DNA from: Chryseobacterium sp.
GTDB taxonomy: Bacteria; Bacteroidota; Bacteroidia; Flavobacteriales; Weeksellaceae
Reading direction: 5' to 3'
DNA: 64,000 nt
Assembly: GCF_019236175.1 (NCBI RefSeq)
Contig: NZ_JAFAJM010000003.1
Location: 208,510-272,509, forward strand
Shown here one piece after another: positions 1 through 8,986 of this stretch; position 1 is the stretch's first letter, and every line of letters begins with the position of its first letter. The translations under genes were made by a program, and so were the position numbers. Under the pieces are notes generated by a model. It saw only the letters and a list, made by a program, of their open reading frames with translations. It did not search any database and was not told where the DNA came from.

Positions 1-2911
1 TGAAACGGGCTTTGGAGCCTTCCACAGCCGCTTCCAGAATAGAATCTCCTGCCTGACGCCTTTTTACGGCAAATTCTACAATAAGTACCGCATTTTTACC
101 CAATAATCCTATAATCATGATCAGTCCCACCTGAGCATAGATATCATTTTCAAGTCCCATTGCTTTTAACAGTAAGAAAGATCCGAATACCCCTACCGGT
201 AACGAGCAAAGTACCGCAAACGGAATAAGGAAACTTTCATATTGTGCAGCCAGTACCAGATATACGAATACAAGAACAACAAGGAAAACATAAATAGCCT
301 CATTACCACGCTGTGCTTCATCATAAGACAAGCCTTCCCAAGCTACTTTATAGCCGTGAGGAAGAGTTTTGGCAGCCGTTTCATTAATCGCCTGAATAGC
401 ATCTGCCGTAGTATACCCTGCCGCAGGAAGTCCGCGGATTGCTGCGGAATTGTACATATTGTAACGGGTGATCTCATTAGGGCCCTGTGTCTTTTTCATC
501 GTCATGAATGCAGAATAAGGAACCATTTCGTCACGGTCGTTTTTTACATACAGATTCATAATATCCGTAGGAAGCCTTCTGAACTCCGGAGAGGACTGTA
601 CATACACTTTGAAAAACTGTCCGAAACGAATAAAACCCTGTTCATAGGTACTCCCGATCAGAATATTGAGGTTTTCCATAGCTTTTCCAATGGATACCCC
701 TTTCTGCATTGCGGCATTATTATCAAATACTAGTTCATATTGAGGATAATTAGCTGCAAAGAACGTGAAGACCCCTGTAAGCTCTTTACGTTTTTTCAGC
801 TGGGCGATAAAGTCTTTGTTCACCTTATCAAAATCCTGATAATTCGTGGTTCTGTTAAGGTCAAGCAATCTCATAGAGAACCCTCCGGAAGATCCAAATC
901 CAGGAACAGCAGGCGGTTCAAAAAATTCAATAGTTGCTCCCAGATCTTTTGATTTATTCTCCAGCTCTTCCATCACGTCCTTTACAGAATGATCACGGTC
1001 ATTCCAGCTTTTAAGGTTGATCAGGCAGGTTCCTGCATTAGAGCCACGTCCTTCTGTCATAATTTCATACCCTGCCAGAGAAGATACAGATTCTACACCA
1101 TCTACCCCCATTGCTATTTTCTGCAAAGCTCTGGAAACTTTATTGGTCTGTTCCAGGGTAGAACCCGGAGGAGTCTGAATAATAGCATAGATAGTTCCCT
1201 GATCCTCATTAGGAATGAAACCGCCGGGAAGTACTTTATTGATCACAAAAATCCCGGCACAAAAAGCAGCCAGAATTCCCCAGGTTATTACTTTTCTGTT
1301 GACAATCTTTCTAAGGAATGATGCATATTTACCGGTGATTTTATCAAATCCGCTGTTAAACGCATCTAAAGATTTCGTGAAAATATTGGACTTTTTAGGT
1401 TTTCCATGGTTGTTTTTCAATAACATTGCGGCCAATACCGGCGTTAAAGTAAGAGCTACCACGGCTGAAATTACAATAGAACTTGCCATCGTAATGGAAA
1501 ACTGACGGTAGAACGTTCCTACCGGACCTGTCATAAATGAAATCGGAATAAATACCGCTACCATTACGGCAGTGATGGCAATAATAGCTCCTGCAATCTC
1601 ACCCATTACTTCTTTCACAGCTTTATAAGGCGAAATATTGCTTTCCTCCATCTTGGCATGAACAGCTTCAATAACAACAATAGCATTATCAACCACAATT
1701 CCGATGGCCAGCACCAGGGCAAACAGGGTAACGAGGTTAATGGTTAATCCAAAAAGCTGAATCACGAAGAAAGTACCAATCAAAGAAACCGGAACGGCTA
1801 TGATTGGAATCAGCGTAGAACGCCAGTCACCAAGGAAAATGAAAACCACAATGGCTACGAGAATAAATGCATCCCTCAAGGTATGTATTACCTGCTCAAT
1901 AGAAGCATCAAGGAACTGCGAAACGTCATAACTGATTTTATAATCTACGCCGGGAGGGAAGTTTCCTTTCATTTCGGCAAGCTTTGCCTTCACATCTTTG
2001 ATCACATCATTGGCATTACTTCCGTAGTTTTGTTTTAAAACGATAGAAGCAGACGGGTGCCCGTCAAGATTGGAATAAATATCAAAAAACTCACTGCCCA
2101 GTTCTATTTTGGCAATATCTTTTAACTTAACATTTTCTCCTTCTGCATTGGAACGGACGATGATATTTTCGTATTCTTCAGGTTTGTTATACTGCCCCTT
2201 ATAAGTCAATACATACTCAAGAGACTGTGCCGCAATACCGGAACTCTGTCCGATCCTTCCCGGCCGGCCGATAATACTTTGCTCGCTAATTGCCTTCATC
2301 ACTTCATCTACAGAAATATCATAAGCACGCATACGGTCAGGGTTTAGCCAGATACGCATCGCATATCTTCGGCTTCCCAGGATCTGGGATCTTGCAATAC
2401 CATGAATACGGTTGATTTCCGGAATAATATTCACCATGGAATAGTTGTACAGGAATTTTTCATCCATACTTTTATTCGTACTGTAAAGGTTTACATACAT
2501 CAGCATACTTGGCTGTATCGGGTTTACTACAACCCCTTCTTTCTGTACCAGTTCGGGTAATAAAGGCATTACCTGGTCAACTCTCGTTTTTACAAGAACT
2601 ACAGCCTCATTCGGATCTGTCCCGGGATCAAATACCACGTTGACAGTTGCCTCTCCGGCACTGGTGGCATCTGTAGTGATATAACGCATTCCCTGAACCC
2701 CGTTAATGGCATTTTCAATTGTAATCAGGGAAGATTTTACCAATACATCTGCACTTGCTCCGGGATACGCAATAGAAACGGCAACCGTTGTCGGTGCAAT
2801 TTTAGGAAACTGTTCGGTAGGAAGCTGCTTCATGGCAAGGCCTCCTATGAACAGGATGACAACCGATATCACAATAGCGAAAACCGGTCGGTGTATTACT
2901 TTTTTAAACAT
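1..2911 (-). CDS. RND efflux pump inner-membrane subunit (HAE1/AcrB-like), 3' end outside the window
   Basis: The protein begins MFKKVIHRPVFAIVISVVI and reads open for about 970 codons to the window edge; RND pumps are usually 1,040-1,070 residues, so roughly 80 residues are missing. Typical HAE1 features are visible: the first membrane helix, the GDWRSTLIPI loop, the acidic helix ALVLAIGIVVDNAIVVIEAV of the proton relay, and a second membrane block with GLLGKNAVLIVEFA. These pumps use proton motive force to expel drugs or other lipophilic compounds as part of a tripartite complex. It starts 15 bp after the fusion-protein gene and is clearly in the same operon. An outer-membrane factor would be expected just outside the window. 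The substrate cannot be read from sequence. Confidence 0.95.
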   Translation of the reverse strand, partial: MFKKVIHRPVFAIVISVVILFIGGLAMKQLPTEQFPKIAPTTVAVSIAYPGASADVLVKSSLITIENAINGVQGMRYITTDATSAGEATVNVVFDPGTDPNEAVVLVKTRVDQVMPLLPELVQKEGVVVNPIQPSMLMYVNLYSTNKSMDEKFLYNYSMVNIIPEINRIHGIARSQILGSRRYAMRIWLNPDRMRAYDISVDEVMKAISEQSIIGRPGRIGQSSGIAAQSLEYVLTYKGQYNKPEEYENIIVRSNAEGENVKLKDIAKIELGSEFFDIYSNLDGHPSASIVLKQNYGSNANDVIKDVKAKLAEMKGNFPPGVDYKISYDVSQFLDASIEQVIHTLRDAFILVAIVVFIFLGDWRSTLIPIIAVPVSLIGTFFVIQLFGLTINLVTLFALVLAIGIVVDNAIVVIEAVHAKMEESNISPYKAVKEVMGEIAGAIIAITAVMVAVFIPISFMTGPVGTFYRQFSITMASSIVISAVVALTLTPVLAAMLLKNNHGKPKKSNIFTKSLDAFNSGFDKITGKYASFLRKIVNRKVITWGILAAFCAGIFVINKVLPGGFIPNEDQGTIYAIIQTPPGSTLEQTNKVSRALQKIAMGVDGVESVSSLAGYEIMTEGRGSNAGTCLINLKSWNDRDHSVKDVMEELENKSKDLGATIEFFEPPAVPGFGSSGGFSMRLLDLNRTTNYQDFDKVNKDFIAQLKKRKELTGVFTFFAANYPQYELVFDNNAAMQKGVSIGKAMENLNILIGSTYEQGFIRFGQFFKVYVQSSPEFRRLPTDIMNLYVKNDRDEMVPYSAFMTMKKTQGPNEITRYNMYNSAAIRGLPAAGYTTADAIQAINETAAKTLPHGYKVAWEGLSYDEAQRGNEAIYVFLVVLVFVYLVLAAQYESFLIPFAVLCSLPVGVFGSFLLLKAMGLENDIYAQVGLIMIIGLLGKNAVLIVEFAVKRRQAGDSILEAAVEGSKARF

Positions 2912-2926
2912 AATGCTGCTTTTGGG

Positions 2927-4012
2927 TTACTCTGCATACAGATCGAGGTTCGACATCACTTTCTCAGGCTTTTGGTATTTTGAACTGATCTTTTGATTCT
3001 CCTGAACCATTCGAAGACCATCCAGAAGGATTCTTTCATCCTTTCCAAGCCCTGAAGCCACTACATAAATATGCGGTAATTCAGCAGCAATTTTTATTTC
3101 TCTTGCTTTTACTTTATTGTCTTTGGTAATCACGTAGACATATTTCTTTTCCAGTTCCTCAAAGGTGGCTTTCTGAGGAATCATCATGGCATTGGCATAA
3201 GGAGAGGTAATAACAATATTTCCTGTTTCACCGTATCGTAAAAGACCTTTTGGATTTGGGAAAGTAGCCCTGTATGCGATATTTCCGGTTTCGTTATTAA
3301 AGTCGGATTCTATCGTTTCTACGATACCATCTTGTGTAAATTCTTTTCCGTTAGCCATCATCAGACGTACGTGCAGCGGATTATTGTCTTTTCTGTTGCT
3401 CATATGATTCAGATATTCCGCTTCCGGAACATTGAAATAAACCCACATCTTACTGTTATCAGAAAGTTCTGTTACAAGCTCTCCGTCTCCTACAAGACTT
3501 CCTTTTCGGACATGCAGTTTTCCTATGATCCCGGAGAAAGGAGCTCTGATTTCAGTGAATCTCAAATGAGTATTCATAGAAGACAGCTCAGCCTGGGCTT
3601 TTTCATATTTGGCTTTAGCCATTGCCATTTCCTGAGGCGCAACAATGTTTTTATCAGAAAGATTTTTAGTATTCTGATATTCAATTTCTGCATATCTGGA
3701 TTCCGCTTTAGCACGGTTAACATCAGATTCGTAAAGGTTAGGCATAATTTTAAACAGCAATTGTCCCTTCTGAACAAACTGTCCTTCATCAACAAAAATA
3801 GACTGAATATATCCTTTTTCCTGAGCACGAAGCTCAATATGATTAATAGATCGGACCTGGGCTACATAATCTTTATTAACGAGAGTATCTTTTACAAGAG
3901 GGCTTGTTACGTTGAATGATGCAGTTTCTGTCTTTTCTTTTTTTTCAGACTGACAGCCTACAAACAGGAGAATAAGGCACAAGTTGATATACATGAGACT
4001 TTTCTTGACCAT
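2927..4012 (-). CDS. RND efflux periplasmic adaptor (membrane fusion) lipoprotein
   Basis: This 361-residue AcrA-like adaptor links the RND pump to its outer-membrane channel. The N-terminus is a lipoprotein signal ending LLFVGC, so the mature protein is anchored by Cys19 or nearby. The biotinyl-lipoyl hinge is recognisable (RAQEKGYIQSIFVDEGQFVQ and, after the coiled-coil hairpin, RAPFSGIIGKLHVRKGSLVG), followed by a beta-barrel and a membrane-proximal domain. It is second in a three-gene minus-strand operon, 103 bp after a small membrane protein gene and 15 bp before the pump. The ATG is preferred because the signal peptide starts there. Confidence 0.94.
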   Translation of the reverse strand: MVKKSLMYINLCLILLFVGCQSEKKEKTETASFNVTSPLVKDTLVNKDYVAQVRSINHIELRAQEKGYIQSIFVDEGQFVQKGQLLFKIMPNLYESDVNRAKAESRYAEIEYQNTKNLSDKNIVAPQEMAMAKAKYEKAQAELSSMNTHLRFTEIRAPFSGIIGKLHVRKGSLVGDGELVTELSDNSKMWVYFNVPEAEYLNHMSNRKDNNPLHVRLMMANGKEFTQDGIVETIESDFNNETGNIAYRATFPNPKGLLRYGETGNIVITSPYANAMMIPQKATFEELEKKYVYVITKDNKVKAREIKIAAELPHIYVVASGLGKDERILLDGLRMVQENQKISSKYQKPEKVMSNLDLYAE

Positions 4013-4115
4013 GATAATATTGTTTTATAATAATTTATAATTGAAAAATAAGGGTACTTACTTTCAAAAACAGATGATGAAAGCAGGTAAGGTTTTCGAA
4101 AAAATTATGATAAAA

Positions 4116-4574
4116 TCACAGGCGGATGACCCTGTACTGAATATACAGATCATCATGTAAAGGTGTTAAATGCTCATGCTGAGCCAGTGAAACAGCGATT
4201 TGTTGATCGTGAAATATAGTGACGAAGTCTGAGATCAAATGCCAGAAGCCGTCTTTGAAAAGTGCCAGAAGCTCAGTAGAATCCGGATGGTCTACATTAT
4301 CATCATTTTCCGAATCATTTTCGGAAAGATTCGCTCTGATTTTATTGTAACGGGGATGGCTGATGTTATAAGTGTCATTAGTCTCATGGGTTTTAATAAA
4401 GGCAAAAGACTTCTGAATGCTTTTTTTCTGCTGGGTCAGAATATCAGTGGTAAAGTGAAAATCAGATGGAGTATCAGTAGAAATATACTGTTGAATCTGC
4501 CCATAATACCAACCCAGAACGGTGAGTAACGCAAACAACAAGCTGTATAAATATTGATAAAATCTTTTCTGCAT
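4116..4574 (-). CDS. Small single-pass membrane protein heading the RND operon
   Basis: The protein has 152 residues. One hydrophobic helix (LYSLLFALLTVLGWYYG) lies near the N-terminus, followed by a soluble, acidic and His-rich domain containing SENDSENDDNVDH. I do not recognise the family. Its position as first gene of the efflux operon, with its own promoter just upstream, suggests an accessory role, perhaps metal or envelope sensing given the His/Asp-rich tail; that is inference from composition and context only. Confidence 0.7.
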   Translation of the reverse strand: MQKRFYQYLYSLLFALLTVLGWYYGQIQQYISTDTPSDFHFTTDILTQQKKSIQKSFAFIKTHETNDTYNISHPRYNKIRANLSENDSENDDNVDHPDSTELLALFKDGFWHLISDFVTIFHDQQIAVSLAQHEHLTPLHDDLYIQYRVIRL

Positions 4575-4582
4575 CCCAGAGA

Positions 4583-4614
4583 CAAAGGTAATTAAACTTC
4601 AAAATCAGAGCAAA
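4583..4614 (-). promoter_or_regulatory. Promoter of the RND operon
   Basis: Read on the minus strand, a perfect Bacteroidota -7 box TACCTTTG (4583-4590) lies 20 bp downstream of a TTTG at 4611-4614, which fits the -33 element. Transcription should start near 4578, only about 4 nt before the ATG at 4574, so the mRNA would be nearly leaderless. Confidence 0.6.
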
Positions 4615-4687
4615 CCATAAAGATTAAAAAAGTGTTAAAAAGTATCATTTTTAGAACCAGGTCTTTTTTGACTAACAAAAAGACGGA

Positions 4688-4719
4688 TCCGGTTACACGG
4701 ATCTGTGATGATAACCGGA
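4688..4719. promoter_or_regulatory. Inverted repeat upstream of the NmrA-like gene
   Basis: Eight-base arms TCCGGTTA and TAACCGGA are separated by 16 bp and lie about 30 bp before the start of the NmrA-like gene. Inside and beside it ACGGATC occurs twice, 14 bp apart. It could be an operator for the AraC-type regulator encoded next door. Confidence 0.4.
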
Positions 4720-4747
4720 ATTTTACAGCAACAAAAACAGATAAAAA

Positions 4748-5665
4748 ATGAATATTGTTTTAACAGGTTCCATAGGGAACATAGGAAAACCGCTCACAAG
4801 GCAGCTTATTAAAAACGGTCATTCAGTAACGGTCATCAGCAGTACTGCAGAAAGAACGGCTGCGATTGAGACTCTTGGCGCCAAAGCAGCAACTGGCAGT
4901 ATGTTTGATGTAGATTTTTTGACAAAAACTTTCAAAGGAGCTGATGTGGTATATTTAATGGAAACCATGGAAGCCGCAGGAGATCTATTTGATAAAAGTG
5001 TTGATTTTATCGGAAGTATCTGTACAATCGGACTTCATTACAAAACGGCTGTAGAAAGATCCGGGGTAAAAAAGATTGTCCATCTCAGCAGTATTGGTGC
5101 ACATACGGATCAGCATACAGGTATTATTGTTTTCCATCATCATGTAGAAAATATTCTGAATGAATTGCCGGAAGAGATTTCAGTTAAATTTATCCGCCCT
5201 GTCGGGATTTATTTCAATCTTCTTTCCTTTATTCCCGTGATTAAAAATAAAGGAGCTATAATTTCCAATTGGGGCGGAGACCGGAAAGAGCCTTGGGTTT
5301 CTCCGTTAGATATTGCAGAGGTGGTTGCAGAAGAAATAGAAAGACCGTTTGAAGGCAGAATGATCAGATATGTGGCAAGTGATGAAATTTCTCCTGATGA
5401 AATTGCAAAGGCTTTAGGCAGCGCAATTGGAATGCCGGATCTGAAATGGAATGTGACTTCAGATGACGAAATCCTGAACAGCTGGCTGAATATTGGTTTT
5501 AACGAGCAGGTAGCGAGAGGTTTCGTAGAAACGCAGGCTGCTCAGGGAAGCGGTCTGTTATATGAAGATTATTACAATAGAAAACCGGTCTTAGGAAAAA
5601 TAAAGCTGGCAGATTTTGCTAAAGAATTTGCCGCCGCTTATCATTATGATCAGTTGACAGAATAA
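4748..5665 (+). CDS. NmrA-like NAD(P)-binding oxidoreductase or sensor
   Basis: The 305-residue atypical short-chain dehydrogenase opens with a Rossmann fold (MNIVLTGSIGNIGKPLTRQL, pattern GxxGxxG). A second strand contains VVYLMETMEAAGD and a third HLSSIGAHT. The usual YxxxK pair of classical SDRs is absent, as in NmrA/HSCARG proteins, which either reduce quinone-like substrates or sense NAD(P) redox state. It lies 66 bp before an AraC-type regulator, and the arrangement resembles the epimerase-AraC pair at 10.8-12.8 kb. Substrate unknown. Confidence 0.85.
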   Translation: MNIVLTGSIGNIGKPLTRQLIKNGHSVTVISSTAERTAAIETLGAKAATGSMFDVDFLTKTFKGADVVYLMETMEAAGDLFDKSVDFIGSICTIGLHYKTAVERSGVKKIVHLSSIGAHTDQHTGIIVFHHHVENILNELPEEISVKFIRPVGIYFNLLSFIPVIKNKGAIISNWGGDRKEPWVSPLDIAEVVAEEIERPFEGRMIRYVASDEISPDEIAKALGSAIGMPDLKWNVTSDDEILNSWLNIGFNEQVARGFVETQAAQGSGLLYEDYYNRKPVLGKIKLADFAKEFAAAYHYDQLTE

Positions 5666-5731
5666 ATTTTTAATTCAAAAATAAATCAGGCTGTTTTCAA
5701 ATTTTAAAAAGCTTCTTGTACCTTTATCATC

Positions 5732-6652
5732 ATGGAAAAACGGATTACTAAAAAGATAGAGTCTATTACTGACTTTCATCGTTCAAGAGGATTGCCGCCG
5801 CCGGAACATCCGTTGATCAGTGTGATTGATTACAGTCAGCTGAAACGGCCGGCCGATATCGGTGATGTCAACTGGACGCTCGGTTTTTATCAGATTTCCC
5901 TGAAAACGGGAATGAACGGGAAACTGAAATACGGCCAGCAGGAATATGATTTTGATGAAGGAACGATGTTTTTTATTTCTCCTCAGCAGATTTTCAGAAT
6001 CGAGACAGATCCTGTTCTGAACGAAAAACAATCCGGCTGGATGCTGTTGATTCATCCTGATTTTTTATGGGGTACATCTCTTGCCAAAGGAATAAAACAA
6101 TATGACTTTTTTAATTATTCCGTGAACGAGGCCTTGTTTCTTTCGAAAAAAGAAGAGACCATTATCGATGGAATAATAAAAAATATTGAACTGGAATACC
6201 ATTCCAATATCGATAAGTTCAGTCAGAATATTATTATTTCACATTTTGAAACTTTATTGAATTATTCGGAAAGATTCTATGAGCGGCAGTTTATTACAAG
6301 AAAAGCCGCCCATCATCAGATTCTTGACCAGCTGGAAGAAATTCTGAGTACATATATGAATGATGAAAATCTGATGTCAAAGGGTCTTCTCACTGTACAG
6401 CAGATAGCAGATGCGCTTCATATGTCCCCGAATTATTTAAGCAGGCTTCTTAAAATGCTTACAGGTCAAAGTACCCAACAGCATATTCATGGGCAACTGA
6501 TTAATAAAGCTAAAGAGATGCTTTCCACTACGGATCTGTCTGTCAGTGAAATTGCTTATGAGCTTGGATTTGAGTATCCCCAGTCTCTGACAAAACTATT
6601 TAAAAATAAGACCGGAATTTCTCCGCTGGAATTCAGAACCTCTTTTCAATAA
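5732..6652 (+). CDS. AraC-family transcriptional regulator
   Basis: The 306-residue protein has an N-terminal cupin-like sensing domain (KYGQQEYDFDEGTMFFISPQ around residue 70) and two C-terminal helix-turn-helix motifs (QQIADALHMSPNYLSRLLK, then VSEIAYELGFEYPQSLTKLF). It is clearly paralogous to the regulator at 11.85 kb. It probably controls the upstream NmrA-like gene. A -7-like TACCTTTA at 5719-5726 ends only 5 nt before the ATG, so transcription may begin at or next to the start codon. Confidence 0.93.
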   Translation: MEKRITKKIESITDFHRSRGLPPPEHPLISVIDYSQLKRPADIGDVNWTLGFYQISLKTGMNGKLKYGQQEYDFDEGTMFFISPQQIFRIETDPVLNEKQSGWMLLIHPDFLWGTSLAKGIKQYDFFNYSVNEALFLSKKEETIIDGIIKNIELEYHSNIDKFSQNIIISHFETLLNYSERFYERQFITRKAAHHQILDQLEEILSTYMNDENLMSKGLLTVQQIADALHMSPNYLSRLLKMLTGQSTQQHIHGQLINKAKEMLSTTDLSVSEIAYELGFEYPQSLTKLFKNKTGISPLEFRTSFQ

Positions 6653-6672
6653 ATAAATTTCCAAATATTCTG

Positions 6673-6700
6673 CTGACATCATTTAAGAAAATAATGTCAG
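6673..6700 (+). terminator. Hairpin downstream of the AraC gene
   Basis: Eleven-base arms with one mismatch (CTGACATCATT and AATAATGTCAG) form a hairpin 20 bp after the AraC stop. No clean T-tract follows, so termination is likely but weak. Confidence 0.4.
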
Positions 6701-6764
6701 TGGTCTTTAAGAGGCCTAAATTCCAGCAGCATCAATCAATTCAATAATACCGATAGAAAAAAGC

Positions 6765-6804
6765 GTAAACATTAAATAGACAATATTGTCTATTTAATGT
6801 TTAC
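6765..6804. promoter_or_regulatory. 40-bp perfect palindrome, TetR operator
   Basis: The 20-base half GTAAACATTAAATAGACAAT is followed without a spacer by its exact reverse complement. The palindrome ends inside a perfect -7 box TACATTTG (6802-6809), so a dimer bound here would block transcription of the tetR-type gene and its co-transcribed transporter. This is the expected geometry for autorepression by a TetR protein. Confidence 0.85.
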
Positions 6805-6813
6805 ATTTGTTGC

Positions 6814-7377
6814 ATGAAACAGAGAGGACAGGTTGTCATTGACAAAATATTAGATACTGCAGAACGGTTGTTCTATGAACAAGGCTACAGTAATACCGGG
6901 ATTAATCAGATTATCAGTGAATCTGATATTGCCAAAGGATCTTTATACAAGCATTTCGAAACAAAGGTTGATTTATTGGTTGCATATATTCAGCGCATGC
7001 ATCAGCTTTGGTTCAGCAGGCTGGAAGCTGGTGTTAATGCAGTGAGTGATCCGAAAGAAAAATTATTGGCTGTTTTCGACCATCATACGAAACGTCAGGA
7101 AATTCGTCAATATGGAGGATGTCCGTTTGTCAAAGCAAATGATGAAGCGGGAACAGATGATCCGAGAGTATTGGCTGAAATTCAAGCCACGAAAGTTCAC
7201 AGTAAAGATTTCATAAAAAAACTGGTGATGAATTCAGGTCACAGACAAATACTGACTGACGGTGAACTTACGGAAACTATTTACATGATGCTGGAAGGTT
7301 CAATCGTTACAGCTTCGGTTTTCAAAAAACCGGATACCATACAAGCTGCAAAAAAAATCATTCAAAAGCTGATTTAA
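6814..7377 (+). CDS. TetR/AcrR-family repressor
   Basis: The 187-residue protein has a classic N-terminal HTH (ILDTAERLFYEQGYSNTGIN, then IAKGSLYKHFETKVDLL) and a helical ligand-binding domain. The ATG is 4 nt after the -7 box and no later ATG would keep the HTH, so the message is probably leaderless. It lies 1 bp upstream of an MFS transporter gene with which it must be co-transcribed, suggesting it represses the exporter until a substrate drug is bound. Confidence 0.95.
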   Translation: MKQRGQVVIDKILDTAERLFYEQGYSNTGINQIISESDIAKGSLYKHFETKVDLLVAYIQRMHQLWFSRLEAGVNAVSDPKEKLLAVFDHHTKRQEIRQYGGCPFVKANDEAGTDDPRVLAEIQATKVHSKDFIKKLVMNSGHRQILTDGELTETIYMMLEGSIVTASVFKKPDTIQAAKKIIQKLI

Positions 7378-7378
7378 A

Positions 7379-8770
7379 ATGAAAACCACAAAAAATAAAT
7401 GGCTGGAACTGATTATTGTATTATCGGCTCCTTTACTTTCTGTGATCGATGTATTTATTATTAACATCGCAATACCTACCATTAAAAAAGGTATTCATGC
7501 TACAGACGGTGAGATGCAGTTCGTTATTGCAGGATACCTGCTCGGTTATGCTGCTTTTCTGATCACAGGTGGAAGAGCCGGAGATCATTTCGGGCGGAAA
7601 AAAGTGTTCTTTTGGGGGATGTTTGCCTTTACCGTAGCATCATGTCTGTGTGGATTATCACAATCAGCATTGCAGCTGAATGTCACAAGATTTTTCCAGG
7701 GACTAAGTGCTTCATTTATGGTTCCCCAGACTATAGCATTTATTCAGATTCTTTTTACTGATACCAGAGAAAGGGCAAAAGCATTCGGGTTGTATGGAAT
7801 TACCCTTGGAACGGCTGCCGCGATAGGTCAGGTATTAGGCGGGTATTTATCCGACACCCACTGGATTATAGAAGGATGGAGGCTGGTTTTCTTTATCAAC
7901 CTTCCGATAGGAATTGTAACACTTTGGGCAACATATCAATACGTAAATGAAACAGAGAAACATGAAAATACCCAATTTGATTATACCGGAGTTCTGATTC
8001 TGACCCTGGCTTTATTTTCCCTTATTTATCCTCTTATTCAGGGACGCGAAGCCGGATGGCCATTGTGGAGTTTTGGACTGCTGGGCTTATCTTTTATTTT
8101 GTTTGTTTTTTTCATTTACAATCAAAAGCAGAAACTGACTAACAACCAAAACCCTTTAATAGATGTTAGGCTGTTTGGTATCAAAGACTTTAATATCGGA
8201 CTGATTGCTGTATTGTTCCACTTTATGCTGCATACTGCCTACTTATTATTAAGCGCTGTGTATCTTCAGAACGGACTTGGCATTTCAGCACTGGATTCCG
8301 GATTATACTTTATCGTTCCGGGAATTCTGTTTGTTATTTCTTCCGTAATGGCTTCCCGTCTGATTGTAACCTATGGAAAAAGAGTATTACAGATAGGTGT
8401 TGCTATTTTAGCAGTTGCATTCTATTTTCAGATGACACTCTGGAAACCGGGAATCAGCATAGGGCTGGTAATCGGATTAATGGGGATGTGGGGATTCGGA
8501 AACGGTCTCGTTTTGCCGTCATTATTGAATATTGCTCTTAAAAATGTACCTTCTCAATATGCCGGAGGAGCGGCGGGAATCTATTCAACCTTTCAGCAAA
8601 CCGCTTCAGCATTGGGCGTAAGTCTAATTGGGGGTGTATTTTTCTATTTTTCAAAAGAAAGCTGGCAGGTTGCATATCATTTTGGGATTATTGGTATATT
8701 GGTTTGTCTGCTGATGGTTGGGGTGATGCTGCAATTATTACCGGTTAAACAATCAGGAGTTGACAGGTGA
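7379..8770 (+). CDS. MFS drug transporter, DHA2 (EmrB/QacA-like) family
   Basis: The 463-residue, multi-helix protein begins with the DHA2 pattern LLSVIDVFIINIAIPTIKK. It contains motif A-like GGRAGDHFGRKKVFFWG and the motif C-like stretch LGTAAAIGQVLGGYL. Length and helix count fit the 14-helix proton antiporters that export lipophilic drugs. It follows the TetR gene by 1 bp and shares its palindromic operator. No membrane-fusion partner is encoded nearby. Confidence 0.93.
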   Translation: MKTTKNKWLELIIVLSAPLLSVIDVFIINIAIPTIKKGIHATDGEMQFVIAGYLLGYAAFLITGGRAGDHFGRKKVFFWGMFAFTVASCLCGLSQSALQLNVTRFFQGLSASFMVPQTIAFIQILFTDTRERAKAFGLYGITLGTAAAIGQVLGGYLSDTHWIIEGWRLVFFINLPIGIVTLWATYQYVNETEKHENTQFDYTGVLILTLALFSLIYPLIQGREAGWPLWSFGLLGLSFILFVFFIYNQKQKLTNNQNPLIDVRLFGIKDFNIGLIAVLFHFMLHTAYLLLSAVYLQNGLGISALDSGLYFIVPGILFVISSVMASRLIVTYGKRVLQIGVAILAVAFYFQMTLWKPGISIGLVIGLMGMWGFGNGLVLPSLLNIALKNVPSQYAGGAAGIYSTFQQTASALGVSLIGGVFFYFSKESWQVAYHFGIIGILVCLLMVGVMLQLLPVKQSGVDR

Positions 8771-8898
8771 TTGTTTATTTTGTGCAAAAAATGAAGAAAA
8801 TCCGGTTCTTTACAGACATAATGAGCTGTATTTTAATACACATAAGAATGTTATTACTTTTAATCGGGCTGAAGTTCTTTTATCAGAAAAATTAATTA

Positions 8899-8906
8899 TA
8901 TTTTTG
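8899..8906 (+). promoter_or_regulatory. -7 promoter box of the adenosine deaminase-like lipoprotein gene
   Basis: TATTTTTG matches TAnnTTTG and would start transcription near 8911, about 75 nt before the preferred ATG. The rest of the 216-bp gap after the MFS gene shows nothing else convincing. Confidence 0.5.
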
Positions 8907-8986
8907 AGTATCGCTTTATTTACGGAGTTTTTACTCAGGTAATCCGATACGCACTATCGATTGTGCAAAAGAAAAAACCTAATATT

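Noticed and set aside
8760..8942. 60-codon frame after the MFS gene
   Set aside because: It overlaps the MFS stop, has no family features, and contains the promoter region of the next gene.
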